Shown here piece by piece: positions 53,543 to 62,024 of a stretch of 64,000 bases of DNA (position 1 is the first letter of the stretch; each line of letters opens with the position of its first letter). Source of the stretch: Polynucleobacter asymbioticus (lineage in GTDB: Bacteria; Pseudomonadota; Gammaproteobacteria; Burkholderiales; Burkholderiaceae); NCBI RefSeq assembly GCF_018687575.1, contig NZ_CP061297.1, forward strand, positions 1,184,821-1,248,820, given 5' to 3'. The notes under the pieces are model-generated. The model worked only from the letters and a program-made list of their open reading frames with translations, was not told where the DNA came from and did not search any database. The translations under genes were made by a program, and so were the position numbers.

Positions 53543-54907
53543 TTAGCTCAGCTCAGCTGCTGCAGAGATGGCTTGATCAATACGCTCTACTGGTATCACT
53601 CTTAATCCTGGAATCTTTGTCTTCGGCATATTGGCCTTCGGAATGATGGCCACAGTAAAGCCAAGCTTAGCTGCTTCTTTCAGGCGCTCCTGACCACGTG
53701 GGCAGGGACGAATCTCTCCAGCCAAACCAACCTCTCCGAATACGATTAACTCTTTTGGAAGCGCTTTATTACGAATAGAAGATTGGATTGCTAACAGCAC
53801 TGCTAAGTCAGCTGCCGGCTCTGAGATCTTCACGCCACCAACGGCATTCAAGAAGACATCTTGATCAAAGCAGGCGACACCTGCGTGACGATGCAATACC
53901 GCTAAGAGCATTGCCAAGCGCGCCTGCTCCAAACCAACGGCCAAACGGCGTGGATTCGGAATATGCGCAGTATCTACGAGCGCCTGAATCTCTACCAAGA
54001 GTGGACGACTACCTTCTTGTGTAACCAACACACAAGCACCAGGCACCATCTCCGCATGCTGAGATAGGAAAATCGCTGAGGGATTAGCAACGCCACGTAG
54101 ACCTTTTTCGGTCATGGCAAATACGCCCAGCTCATTGACTGCGCCAAAGCGATTTTTAATGGAGCGTACCAATCTAAATGAAGAGTGAGTATCACCCTCA
54201 AAATAGAGAACGGTATCCACAATATGCTCAAGCACGCGAGGACCAGCTAAGTGGCCATCTTTAGTCACGTGACCCACCATCAATACACAGATACCGCTGG
54301 ATTTAGCAGCTCTCGTTAATTGCGCAGCACACTCCCTTACCTGCGCCACAGAACCTGGAGCAGAACTCAGTACCTCGGAATACAAGGTCTGAATGGAGTC
54401 CACCACTAAGACCTGCGGCTTCACCGTATCCATGATGGATAGAAGCTTTTCTAGCTGTATCTCTGCGAGTACTTCTAATTGGGGCGCATCCAATGCGATA
54501 CGTTTTGCACGTAAAGCGATTTGTGCAGCAGATTCTTCACCGCTACTGTAAAGAACATTCATGCCAGCAGCACTCATCTCAGCGAGTGCTTGAAGCAATA
54601 AGGTCGATTTACCAATGCCGGGATCACCACCCAATAAAACGACTCCGCCAGGAACCAATCCACCACCCAGTACGCGATCAAACTCCTCTACGCCAGTACT
54701 AAAGCGTGGAAGATCTTCTGCGCTGATAGCGGAGAGCTTTTGACGAGGAAGTGACTGCGCCAGACCTTGAAAGCGGGGATTCGAACTCACCTCCGGCAAG
54801 CCCTCCTCCAGCGTATTCCACGCCTGACATGAAGGGCACTGCCCTTGCCATTTAGCAGAGGTGCCTCCACAGGATTGACAGATATAGATTGTTTTAATCT
54901 TGGCCAA
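53543..54907 (-). CDS. radA: DNA repair protein RadA
   Basis: 454 residues. N-terminal C4 zinc finger (C10, C13, C24, C27), RecA-like core with Walker A GGDPGIGKST (93-102), the RadA-specific KNRFG in SIKNRFGAVNELGVF, and a C-terminal Lon-protease-like domain. RadA helps branch migration in recombinational repair. It follows the coiled-coil gene by 45 bases, in the order kup, coiled-coil protein, radA. Confidence 0.97.
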   Translation of the reverse strand: MAKIKTIYICQSCGGTSAKWQGQCPSCQAWNTLEEGLPEVSSNPRFQGLAQSLPRQKLSAISAEDLPRFSTGVEEFDRVLGGGLVPGGVVLLGGDPGIGKSTLLLQALAEMSAAGMNVLYSSGEESAAQIALRAKRIALDAPQLEVLAEIQLEKLLSIMDTVKPQVLVVDSIQTLYSEVLSSAPGSVAQVRECAAQLTRAAKSSGICVLMVGHVTKDGHLAGPRVLEHIVDTVLYFEGDTHSSFRLVRSIKNRFGAVNELGVFAMTEKGLRGVANPSAIFLSQHAEMVPGACVLVTQEGSRPLLVEIQALVDTAHIPNPRRLAVGLEQARLAMLLAVLHRHAGVACFDQDVFLNAVGGVKISEPAADLAVLLAIQSSIRNKALPKELIVFGEVGLAGEIRPCPRGQERLKEAAKLGFTVAIIPKANMPKTKIPGLRVIPVERIDQAISAAAELS

Positions 54908-54952
54908 AGTGTTACCTAGTAATTAATAAGTGGGTGCAGCAGTAAAAATCAA

Positions 54953-55462
54953 TTAATCGAGCTGTGTGCCCGCTTTGTTCTCTTGAGCACGCTTAGGCGC
55001 ATCTTTGCGGCGTTGCTCCACATCGGCTGCGCGAGCAGCTGCTGCTTTTTGCTTTTCTTCAAATTCTTTTTGATTGGCTGAGCGCTCAGCAGCTTTTTCA
55101 GCAGAAGCGCGTTCAGCGATCTTAGCGGCATCACGCTGATCCTTAATGCTGGCGCGCAACTTGCGCTGTACTTCATGCAACTCCACTTCCTGCGCACGAA
55201 TGGGATCAATCTCTTTACGATACTCTGCACGAGCATCCCTCAAGCAGCTATTCACCCAATACTTTTGATAGCACTCAGAGTTCTTTTTATCCCAGCGGTA
55301 TTTAGCCCAATCGCGCTGCAATTCGAGCTGACCCTCAATCTTGTCAAGCTGCTCTAGCTGCGCTTCTTCAGCAGGGGTACCTAGCACCAAATTGCTGAAG
55401 GAACAAACCACAAGGAATGCCCCCAGGGAGAACAGGGTGCGCAAGGTGACAGACTTTCTCAA
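54953..55462 (-). CDS. Small exported coiled-coil protein of unknown function
   Basis: 169 residues. A signal peptide ([19 protein letters not shown]) precedes a mature part rich in Glu, Lys, Arg and Ala that is predicted coiled coil from about residue 30 to the end. Two cysteines ([11 protein letters not shown]) could form a periplasmic disulfide. No named family recognised. The start overlaps the kup stop by 4 bases (ATGA), so it is translationally coupled to kup. Confidence 0.8.
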   Translation of the reverse strand: MRKSVTLRTLFSLGAFLVVCSFSNLVLGTPAEEAQLEQLDKIEGQLELQRDWAKYRWDKKNSECYQKYWVNSCLRDARAEYRKEIDPIRAQEVELHEVQRKLRASIKDQRDAAKIAERASAEKAAERSANQKEFEEKQKAAAARAADVEQRRKDAPKRAQENKAGTQLD

Positions 55463-57399
55463 ATCTCTACCTTTGCGCCGAGCTCAACTAAACGATTAGC
55501 AGGGATCTTGAAGAAGTCAGATTGGCGGCCGGCATTTTGGTACATCCAACAGAAGAGACGTTCACGCCAAATTGCCATACCCGGAATTGCTGATGGAACG
55601 ATCGTATCGCGCGATAAGAAGAATGAGGTATTCATTAAATCAAACTTCATGCCAAAGGTCTTCTCGATGAGATCAATAATGGAACCCATGTCTGGAGTTT
55701 CTTTGAAGCCATAGATAGCACGTACCACATGGATATTGCCACCAAGGTCCTTCATAGTGATGCGCTCTTCATCGCTAACATAAGGCACGTCCCAAATACT
55801 GACCTTCAAGAAGAAGACTCGCTCATGCAGAACATGGTTGTGCTTCAGGTTGTGCAAGAAAGATACTGGCAAGTAATCAACGTGCGCTGTGAGGAATACT
55901 GCAGTACCCTCAACCCGATGTGGCGGATGCTTCAGTAGGGACTCAATGAAGCTACCCAACTGAATGCCCTCTTCCATTGCGCGCTGGCGCAGAATCTGAC
56001 GACCTCTATACCAAGTAATCAGGCAGGTAAAGCACAATAAGCCCAAAGCCAATGGATACCAACCACCATCTTTAATCTTAATTAAATTCGCGGTCCAGAA
56101 AGCAATATCAACAACAAAAAATAAGGCTGTAATTACGCTGACTAATATGATGTTCATCTTCCACTCACGGAACATCACCACGGCCAATAAGATGGTAGTA
56201 ATCAACATCGTTGATGTCACAGAAATACCGTAAGCTGCCGCTAGATTGACTGATTCCCTAAACTCAATAATGGTGACTACGACCATAAAGAGTAAGGCCC
56301 AGTTCACTATCGGGATATAAATCTGCCCCTGCTCAGAATCAGAAGTATGCTGAATATTCATACGCGGCATAAAGCCGAGCAAGATCGCCTGACTCACCAG
56401 CGAATAAGCTCCAGAAATAACCGCCTGCGAGGCAATCACAGTAGCTGCCGTTGCCAAACCTACTGTTGGCCATAAAGCCCAATCCGGCACCATCAAATAA
56501 AACGGGTTTTTAACAGCCTCTGGATTCGACAGAAGTAAGGCGCCTTGACCTAAATAATTAATTAATAAACTAGGTAACACAATCAGCAACCAAGCATAAC
56601 GAACTGGAGTGCGCCCGAAGTGACCCATATCTAAATACAAAGCCTCGACACCAGTGACAACCAAAACGACAGCACCCATCACGATATAAGCGGTAGTTGG
56701 GTGCTCAATGATGAAGTTCATGGCATACCAAGGATTGAATGCAGCAACAATCTCTGGTGCATCACCAATATTAATAATGCCTAAGGCAGCAAGAGTTAAA
56801 AACCAAGCCAAAGTGATTGGGCCAAACAACTTACCAACAGCAGCGGTCCCAAATTTTTGGATCAGAAATAGGCAAACCAAAATCACTAATGAAATCGGGA
56901 TAACAAATTTACTTAGGCCAGGCGCCGCAATCTCAATACCTTCAACGGCAGATAAAACAGAAATTGCTGGCGTAATGACAGATTCGCCCAGCAACATACA
57001 GGCGCCCAACATACCGATAATCATGAAGAAGAAGTAACTCTTTGACTTGCTATCAAATGAACGCAGAGCCAGAGCCATTAATGAGAGAACGCCACCCTCC
57101 CCTTTGTTATCCGCACGCATCACGAACAGAACGTACTTCACTGTCACCACCAAAATGAGAGCCCAGATCATCATGGAGATGACGCCAAAGAGAGCTTCAG
57201 GTGTATATGCGATCCCATGATGAGGATCGAAACATTCTTTCAGGGCGTAGAGTGGGCTAGTACCGATGTCGCCAAAGACCACACCAATTGCCGCAAGCAT
57301 CATTACGCCGAGGCTTTTTTTATGCTCGCCACCTGATCCATGAACCTCAACTGGATTCAAAAGAGTGGAACTAGAAAATTCTGGATTGCTAATGGACAT
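55459..57399 (-). CDS. kup: Low-affinity potassium transporter Kup
   Basis: 646 residues with about 12 membrane helices. The N-terminal [19 protein letters not shown] is the KUP family signature, with [11 protein letters not shown] and [11 protein letters not shown] further on, and a C-terminal cytoplasmic domain of about 150 residues. Kup imports potassium with protons. It is divergent from the tRNA-fMet gene, with about 110 bases between the starts, and is followed by the coupled coiled-coil gene. Confidence 0.97.
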   Translation of the reverse strand: MSISNPEFSSSTLLNPVEVHGSGGEHKKSLGVMMLAAIGVVFGDIGTSPLYALKECFDPHHGIAYTPEALFGVISMMIWALILVVTVKYVLFVMRADNKGEGGVLSLMALALRSFDSKSKSYFFFMIIGMLGACMLLGESVITPAISVLSAVEGIEIAAPGLSKFVIPISLVILVCLFLIQKFGTAAVGKLFGPITLAWFLTLAALGIINIGDAPEIVAAFNPWYAMNFIIEHPTTAYIVMGAVVLVVTGVEALYLDMGHFGRTPVRYAWLLIVLPSLLINYLGQGALLLSNPEAVKNPFYLMVPDWALWPTVGLATAATVIASQAVISGAYSLVSQAILLGFMPRMNIQHTSDSEQGQIYIPIVNWALLFMVVVTIIEFRESVNLAAAYGISVTSTMLITTILLAVVMFREWKMNIILVSVITALFFVVDIAFWTANLIKIKDGGWYPLALGLLCFTCLITWYRGRQILRQRAMEEGIQLGSFIESLLKHPPHRVEGTAVFLTAHVDYLPVSFLHNLKHNHVLHERVFFLKVSIWDVPYVSDEERITMKDLGGNIHVVRAIYGFKETPDMGSIIDLIEKTFGMKFDLMNTSFFLSRDTIVPSAIPGMAIWRERLFCWMYQNAGRQSDFFKIPANRLVELGAKVEI

Positions 57400-57513
57400 C
57401 TCAAAACCTTAAGGTGATGTTGCACGGCAATATGTTACTCCTTATGCAGCCTGACTCGGGAGTGATATTTACACTTCAAAACCGCATATTTCAGCTCTAT
57501 TTAAAGGTATATC

Positions 57514-57543
57514 TCGACAGAGACCCCTAAAAAATGGTAGAAT
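57514..57543 (+). promoter_or_regulatory. Promoter of tRNA-fMet
   Basis: TCGACA (57514-57519; five of six match TTGACA) and TAGAAT (57538-57543) with an 18-base spacer. The -10 box ends 12 bases before the mature tRNA 5' end, leaving a short leader. This is the best-looking sigma-70 site next to the tRNA. Confidence 0.65.
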
Positions 57544-57555
57544 CTCAGCTTCAGA

Positions 57556-57632
<77 letters not shown>

Positions 57633-57633
57633 C

Positions 57634-57659
57634 AAACCCTTGATTTCAAAGGGTTTTTT
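57634..57659 (+). terminator. Terminator 1 after tRNA-fMet
   Basis: AAACCCTT (57634-57641) pairs with AAGGGTTT (57649-57656) around a 7-base loop and is followed by a T run. It starts directly after the encoded CCA, so the tRNA transcript ends within about 25 bases of the tRNA. Confidence 0.85.
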
Positions 57660-57675
57660 GGTTTCTGAAGGTCCG

Positions 57676-57709
57676 AAAAGCACTAAAGTTAAAACTTTGG
57701 TGCTTTTTT
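57676..57709. terminator. Terminator 2, bidirectional
   Basis: AAAAGCACTAAAGT (57676-57689) pairs with ACTTTGGTGCTTTT (57694-57707) with one T-G pair and a 4-base loop, followed by further Ts. The reverse strand also ends in T residues, so it may also stop the HEPN-like gene that arrives from the right. It separates core from accessory DNA. Confidence 0.8.
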
Positions 57710-57746
57710 GTTTGAACAGCCAGCCCAATGTTCATATGGTTTTAAG

Positions 57747-58319
57747 CTAAAAATGAGCTTTCCAAGGTAGCTCAAAATCATCTACGAATTGAGACATGAC
57801 TATATGTGGGGGTCGTGGATAAAGTGTTCCAAGCCTCTTCATTAGTAACTCAAGCATTTTTTCAGCCTCAACCCTTCTGGGTACCGTAAAGGCGTTCATC
57901 TCATCTATCTCAAGATTCTGGTTTTCGTTTTGAATATGAATACGATTTCGGAGGCTCACCAGCTTTCCAAGATAGTTATAAACATTGGGGTCGCTTGTTT
58001 GTAGAAGATTAAGCTCCTCGATTAACTTAATCTTTTTATCCATGTTATAGGACTTTCTATTCCTCAACTTCTCCAAATTTTCACTCGATAATCCGTCAAT
58101 ACCCTCTCGAGTAAAAAGTTTTGACCTACCAATAAAGTCATAAATTATGGCTTCACAAATGGAAACAAGAATTACGGTTATCGGCTTCTCAAGAAACCCT
58201 TTTTGTTGAACTGGGAGACCCTCTCTCGAAATATAAAGAGCCCTCAAAACATCAAGGTTGTAGTGAATGTTGTCACCGAGCTTGAAGCTACCAATAAAAG
58301 AGCTTGAGACCTTGAACAT
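57747..58319 (-). CDS. HEPN-like hypothetical protein
   Basis: 190 residues, mostly helical. LVSLRNRIHIQN near residue 127 resembles the R-x-R/N-x-H motif of HEPN-like domains, which often act as RNases or as structural partners in defence and toxin systems. No membrane segments. The remainder is not recognised. Alone on its strand, downstream of nothing related, ending just before the tRNA-side terminator. The HEPN assignment rests on this motif and helical character only. Confidence 0.6.
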   Translation of the reverse strand: MFKVSSSFIGSFKLGDNIHYNLDVLRALYISREGLPVQQKGFLEKPITVILVSICEAIIYDFIGRSKLFTREGIDGLSSENLEKLRNRKSYNMDKKIKLIEELNLLQTSDPNVYNYLGKLVSLRNRIHIQNENQNLEIDEMNAFTVPRRVEAEKMLELLMKRLGTLYPRPPHIVMSQFVDDFELPWKAHF

Positions 58320-58389
58320 ATTCAGGTGGATAGTTGGTTAATCTTCAATCATAATAACTTTGTTACTAAAAATTAAATCTAATTCATCC

Positions 58390-58805
58390 ATGAGAAAAAT
58401 CCATCTTTACATAGCTTTAACCAGCCTCCTACTCATATTAGGTGGATGTAATCGTCCCATCGACTTAACGGGAACATGGAAATTGGATACGGAAAAAACA
58501 ACATCCTCTGAGAGTCTTAAAAAGTGGATGAACTACCTTAAAGAAAATTCAAACGACAAAATGGCTGAGGATTACAAAAAATTGTTGAGAATACTGGAAC
58601 CCTTATGGGGTCCATTGATATTAAGGACAACAAATTTCTATTTGGTGGCTATTCGTGTGAAGTCGTAAAGTTTAGTAAAACAGAGGGGGCTCGATGTCTG
58701 GATCTAGGTACCAAGGAACAAAAATATCTAGGATTCGAGGTTGAGTCAAACGATCTATACATCTACCTGACACCCACCCTACCACCATTCATATACAAAA
58801 AATAA
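58390..58805 (+). pseudogene. Frameshifted small lipoprotein gene
   Basis: The frame from ATG 58390 gives a lipoprotein signal (IALTSLLLILGGC, lipobox LGGC) and then LTGTWKLDTEKT, a beginning typical of small lipocalin-like or stress lipoproteins. It leaves frame near 58600 and stops at 58668. A second frame from about 58605 continues with a credible beta-rich C-terminus (GSIDIKDNKFLFGGYSCEVVK) to 58805. Joining them needs a -1 shift around CCCTTATGGGG; no classical slippery heptamer is in frame there. Decay or a sequencing error is more likely than programmed frameshifting. Confidence 0.65.
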
Positions 58806-58819
58806 ACGGACTCTAAATC

Positions 58820-59155
58820 ATGTGGATTTTAATCACCCTCGGAATGTTGAGCCTACTATTAATTGGCTCATCCATAGATCTAGCTTTTTACAGATCGAAA
58901 GATGAAACTGGATCAGAGAAAATTATTCAATTCATCAAAACAATTATTGTTCAGATAATTATTTCAGCCATCATTCTCGTAGCTTCAGGCTACTTGATGA
59001 TTTCACTTGAAGAAGCAAACGCTATTCGAGATACAACAAGCAATACACCAGAATTTTTTAGAGCCATCTTCAAAGGTATTGGGTGTGTTGTTGGATTGGG
59101 ATTCCTCTATTACGCTTTCATCAAACAACGAGCTGTTGTTAAGGGTGAGGATTAA
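58820..59155 (+). CDS. Small membrane protein of unknown function
   Basis: 111 residues with three predicted membrane helices: about 1-25, 38-65 and 83-103. The loops are short and charged (YRSKDETGSEK; SLEEANAIRDTTSN). No family recognised. It follows the broken lipoprotein gene by 14 bases, so the two may have formed one unit, and its end overlaps the end of the convergent recombinase gene by 17 bases. Confidence 0.65.
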   Translation: MWILITLGMLSLLLIGSSIDLAFYRSKDETGSEKIIQFIKTIIVQIIISAIILVASGYLMISLEEANAIRDTTSNTPEFFRAIFKGIGCVVGLGFLYYAFIKQRAVVKGED

Positions 59156-59807
59156 CTAGTAAGGCTCTCATCGAGGAATAGTTCAGCTTAATATCCATTT
59201 CACCGTTAAGCCACCTATGAATAGCCAACATTGATTCACCGTTGGCTTTTTTCTTTTTCATTTCAGCTATTAACTTTTGTTCTTTAAGGTTGGGAACCTT
59301 TTTACCCTTAACCACATTAAATCCAAACCCTCGTCGACCACCAACGAAGTAACCCTGACTTTTTCTCATTTGCTTCACTTCGCTTATTCGTGAAGCAATT
59401 CTTTCTCGTTCGAAGGAAGCAAAAGCTGAAAGGATTGTGAAAATAATAGCCCCAACACCGTTTCCAGTGACATCCCCTCCAAGGTCAATTGAATGGACAC
59501 TACAGTTTCGCTCCTTGAGTAAATGAAGCGTATTCAAAGCATCTCGTGTGTTACGGAAGCCTCTATCGAGCTTTGGGAAAATTAAAATGTCACCCGACTG
59601 AATTACATCAAGCAATTTCGAGCCCTCAGGTCGACTATTAAATTCAAGTCCACCACTAACCCCTCTCTCGACAAATACACAGCTCTCTTCAAGGCTTAAG
59701 CCTCTCGACAAAGCGTAACTAGTAACTTGCTTAATTTGGGCTTCGAGTGAATCACCCTCATTAGCCTGTTGAATCGTTGAAACCCGAACATAACCATAAA
59801 CAGCCAT
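59139..59807 (-). CDS. Serine recombinase (resolvase/invertase family)
   Basis: 222 residues. N-terminal catalytic domain with YGYVRVS giving the nucleophile S10, then SLEAQIKQV, DILIFPKLDRGFRN (with the active-site arginine pattern), and AFASFERERIASRISE leading into the long E helix. The C-terminal part (GRRGFGF, then AIHRWLNG and MRALLVNP) is a recombinase-type DNA-binding tail. Such enzymes resolve, invert or integrate DNA at short sites. It points away from an intergenic gap that contains a perfect-arm dyad. Confidence 0.9.
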   Translation of the reverse strand: MAVYGYVRVSTIQQANEGDSLEAQIKQVTSYALSRGLSLEESCVFVERGVSGGLEFNSRPEGSKLLDVIQSGDILIFPKLDRGFRNTRDALNTLHLLKERNCSVHSIDLGGDVTGNGVGAIIFTILSAFASFERERIASRISEVKQMRKSQGYFVGGRRGFGFNVVKGKKVPNLKEQKLIAEMKKKKANGESMLAIHRWLNGEMDIKLNYSSMRALLVNPHP

Positions 59808-59865
59808 TTTTAGCCCTTTTCAAAAATCGATCGAGACGAACTATTGATGGTTTTCGAATTAAAGA

Positions 59866-59880
59866 CAACAACGATTGTTG
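59866..59880. repeat. Inverted repeat upstream of the serine recombinase
   Basis: CAACAA (59866-59871) and TTGTTG (59875-59880) with a 3-base spacer lie 59 bases upstream of the recombinase start, in the gap to the next gene. An eight-base palindrome TCGATCGA (59827-59834) lies between. Either could be part of a recombination or operator site. Function unproven. Confidence 0.4.
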
Positions 59881-59931
59881 GTTAGATACATCTTTCCTTC
59901 AATTTGTAATATTGATAGACTTACTTTAATT

Positions 59932-60387
59932 ATGAAAAATATACCTTGTGAAGACTTTTGGAATTTAGTTGTAAAACCAACGATTGATGAGTTTCTTGAA
60001 AACCCAAATTCTTTTCAGAGAACTGTTTTAGCCGTTTGGTCACTAGATTCAATGGTTAGTCATATGTCTTATGAGAACAAATACAATCCAAACAGTCTAA
60101 ATGAAGTAGACTTCAAAAATAAATTGGCTGTTGAGGTGAAGACATTTAACTCCATAAGAGAAGCCTCAAACTCTCTGAAACACGCTGTCAGGAATTCAAA
60201 TTCTCAAACCGAAGGTTCAAATTCAATTGAAATAAGAGAGCGAGGATGGGGAGAGGCTGAGTGGGGTGTTGACGAATTTGGGGGAACCCCAATACCTCTA
60301 GTTAATTTTAAAACCGGTAGTTCATCAAGCCTAAAATACTCAATTGATGATTTTTCAAGCTGGATTCAAATAAAAATTTTCAGTTAA
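59932..60387 (+). CDS. Hypothetical protein
   Basis: 151 residues from the ATG at 59932; an upstream TTG at 59875 would add 19 residues that look non-coding. The segment FNSIREASNSLKHAVRN resembles the helical ANAxKH motif found in many short uncharacterised proteins, possibly HEPN-related. The second half is polar with several aromatic residues. No membrane segments or signal. Divergent from the recombinase. Confidence 0.65.
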   Translation: MKNIPCEDFWNLVVKPTIDEFLENPNSFQRTVLAVWSLDSMVSHMSYENKYNPNSLNEVDFKNKLAVEVKTFNSIREASNSLKHAVRNSNSQTEGSNSIEIRERGWGEAEWGVDEFGGTPIPLVNFKTGSSSSLKYSIDDFSSWIQIKIFS

Positions 60388-60399
60388 TTAAACTAGTCT

Positions 60400-60651
60400 T
60401 TAGCTCAACCAAATCGGACTCAATAGAGCCAAAACAGCTATACCCATTGATATCCACTGTCCTATCCGAGCCCTCTTTTCTACACCATCAATGTGCCTTT
60501 GAAAAAGTATTTGATTTATTACCATCGCTTGAATAATCGCTCTGTGTTGAACAAAGTCGTTAATTATTGGCTCTAAAGATAGTCGACTAAGAATTTCTTT
60601 TAATTCTTCATCATTTTTTTTAGAAATTACTTCAAAATTAAATTCATTCAT
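60400..60651 (-). CDS. Small C-terminally anchored membrane protein
   Basis: 83 residues. Charged helical N-terminal part and one hydrophobic C-terminal helix (about 65-82, IGQWISMGIAVLALLSPIWL), so it is probably tail-anchored. A Shine-Dalgarno (AAAAGGA) precedes the ATG. It follows the 244-residue gene by 11 bases and is likely cotranscribed with it. No family recognised. Confidence 0.65.
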   Translation of the reverse strand: MNEFNFEVISKKNDEELKEILSRLSLEPIINDFVQHRAIIQAMVINQILFQRHIDGVEKRARIGQWISMGIAVLALLSPIWLS

Positions 60652-60662
60652 ATCTAATCCTT

Positions 60663-61397
60663 TTAAGGGAATAAACCTTTACCTACATTTTGAACAGATA
60701 AGGAAGCTTTCTTCTTGAGCCTTCCAATGATAGCTGTGATTATTCTTCTTTTTAGTTCAGCCTCTCTTGGTGGATCGTTAGGTTTTAAACGCTCTTTATC
60801 TCTCAGGATATCTAAATCCATAGCCACCTTCCAGTATGGCTTCTTAACTCCCTTTAGCTTCAGCCACTCTAAATGGTCATAAACCTTTAAAGCCCTTTCT
60901 AGACCCTCGAAGTTTGGCTGACCCTTGAATTGATATTTGGCTTTACTATTTTTTGCTTGTTGAACACCACGCTGACCCTTATGGTGTTTTATCAATAAGT
61001 CATTCAATCGCTTCTTTAAGTGTCTTTTAGGGAGGGAAAGTGGAAAACTGATTGTTAGCTGATTTTCTCCAGTAACAACATCCCCAACCTCTAGTACTCG
61101 AACAGTTGATTGGGCTACAGGGTTCGAGAATAGATTAGCCCCTCGATCACCTTCAGACCACCACTTCTGAAAATCATCCGATCGAACGTCCCCAAAATCT
61201 TGATAAAGCTTGTTCAGCTTCCCCGATCCTTCAGATTCACAACACTTCAAGTATTCCTGATTTCTCTTCAAATAAGACCACCACCAGTAATAGACAGTCT
61301 TTTTCCAAGAATCTGGATGTTTTTTCTTTGTTACACGACCAAATGTGGGGTGTTGATAGGGAAAGTTTCTCTGGATGGAATTTTTATTCTTTTTCAT
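60663..61397 (-). CDS. Island-associated protein with YWWWSYLKRN motif
   Basis: 244 residues from the ATG at 61397; an earlier ATG at 61421 would add 8. The block TVYYWWWSYLKRNQEYLKCCES followed by LYQDFGDVRSDDFQKWWSEGDRG is a distinct aromatic-rich pattern that I associate with uncharacterised proteins on proteobacterial islands and prophages. The C-terminal half is basic and helical. Function unknown. An 83-residue membrane protein gene follows it. Confidence 0.7.
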   Translation of the reverse strand: MKKNKNSIQRNFPYQHPTFGRVTKKKHPDSWKKTVYYWWWSYLKRNQEYLKCCESEGSGKLNKLYQDFGDVRSDDFQKWWSEGDRGANLFSNPVAQSTVRVLEVGDVVTGENQLTISFPLSLPKRHLKKRLNDLLIKHHKGQRGVQQAKNSKAKYQFKGQPNFEGLERALKVYDHLEWLKLKGVKKPYWKVAMDLDILRDKERLKPNDPPREAELKRRIITAIIGRLKKKASLSVQNVGKGLFP

Positions 61398-61557
61398 ACC
61401 CAAAATATAACAAATATTCATAACACTTTAAATAACTCATTTAATCACATACTCTGATTTAATTCACTTTTCTGAAATAATAGAGATATGAATTAAACGA
61501 TGTAAGTCATTGTTTTAAATCATATTTTTAATAAATTTTACTTATAGGATTAATAAC

Positions 61558-61857
61558 ATGGGAAATTTAACTGAATACTTCAATCCAGATTACGAACAGG
61601 AAGAATTTGAACGGAAACACAGATTTTTAAGTGAGATAAAAACCAAGAGAGACCATTATGAAAAATTATTAGTCGAGTTTCTTCATGACTTTGTACTTGA
61701 TGGAAAGCCTCTTTCCGAATCGTATCTAGTAGCTTATGAAGAACTTCTTGAAGATACCCAAAAAGGAAGGCTACCTTCCTCGATGTTTATTTTTGAACAT
61801 ATGGTTTTTTCTGTAGATGAACTTCCATATGACCCAGGATACGAAAACCTACATTAA
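61558..61857 (+). CDS. Hypothetical protein, acidic
   Basis: 99 residues, strongly acidic and probably helical in the first two thirds (ERKHRFLSEIKTKRDHYEKLLVEFLHDF). A weak Shine-Dalgarno (AGGAT) lies 11 bases before the ATG. The upstream gap of about 135 bases to the divergent gene is very AT-rich, without a visible element. No family recognised. Located just before the hairpin that precedes the HUH-like gene. Confidence 0.55.
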   Translation: MGNLTEYFNPDYEQEEFERKHRFLSEIKTKRDHYEKLLVEFLHDFVLDGKPLSESYLVAYEELLEDTQKGRLPSSMFIFEHMVFSVDELPYDPGYENLH

Positions 61858-61891
61858 TTTTTTTATAAATAGTTTTACGGTCGTTTTACCT

Positions 61892-61944
61892 GAGTGAGTT
61901 TTGGACTAATAGATGGACATGATCCCCTAGTCTGAAGCTCACTT
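61892..61944 (+). other. Long hairpin upstream of the HUH-like gene
   Basis: Two arms, 61894-61908 (GTGAGTTTTGGACTA) and 61928-61942 (TAGTCTGAAGCTCAC), pair over 15 positions without a mismatch if G-U pairs are allowed (12 Watson-Crick, 3 G-U); A-T and G-T pairs extend it by two. The loop has 19 bases, with CCCC at its 3' end. That CCCC can pair with GGGG at 61977-61980, which would make a pseudoknot. It lies 80 bases upstream of the HUH-like start. Candidate origin (nick site) or structured leader RNA. Confidence 0.6.
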
Positions 61945-62024
61945 TACAACTTGAAATTAAAGAACCACTTCGAGAAGGGGTATGACCTTACTTTGTCAAA
62001 AAATACTGAAATAGAAAGAATTGA

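Noticed and set aside
58595-58615. Programmed -1 frameshift in the split lipoprotein gene
   Set aside because: No X-XXY-YYZ heptamer in the zero frame and no strong downstream hairpin; decay or sequence error is simpler.
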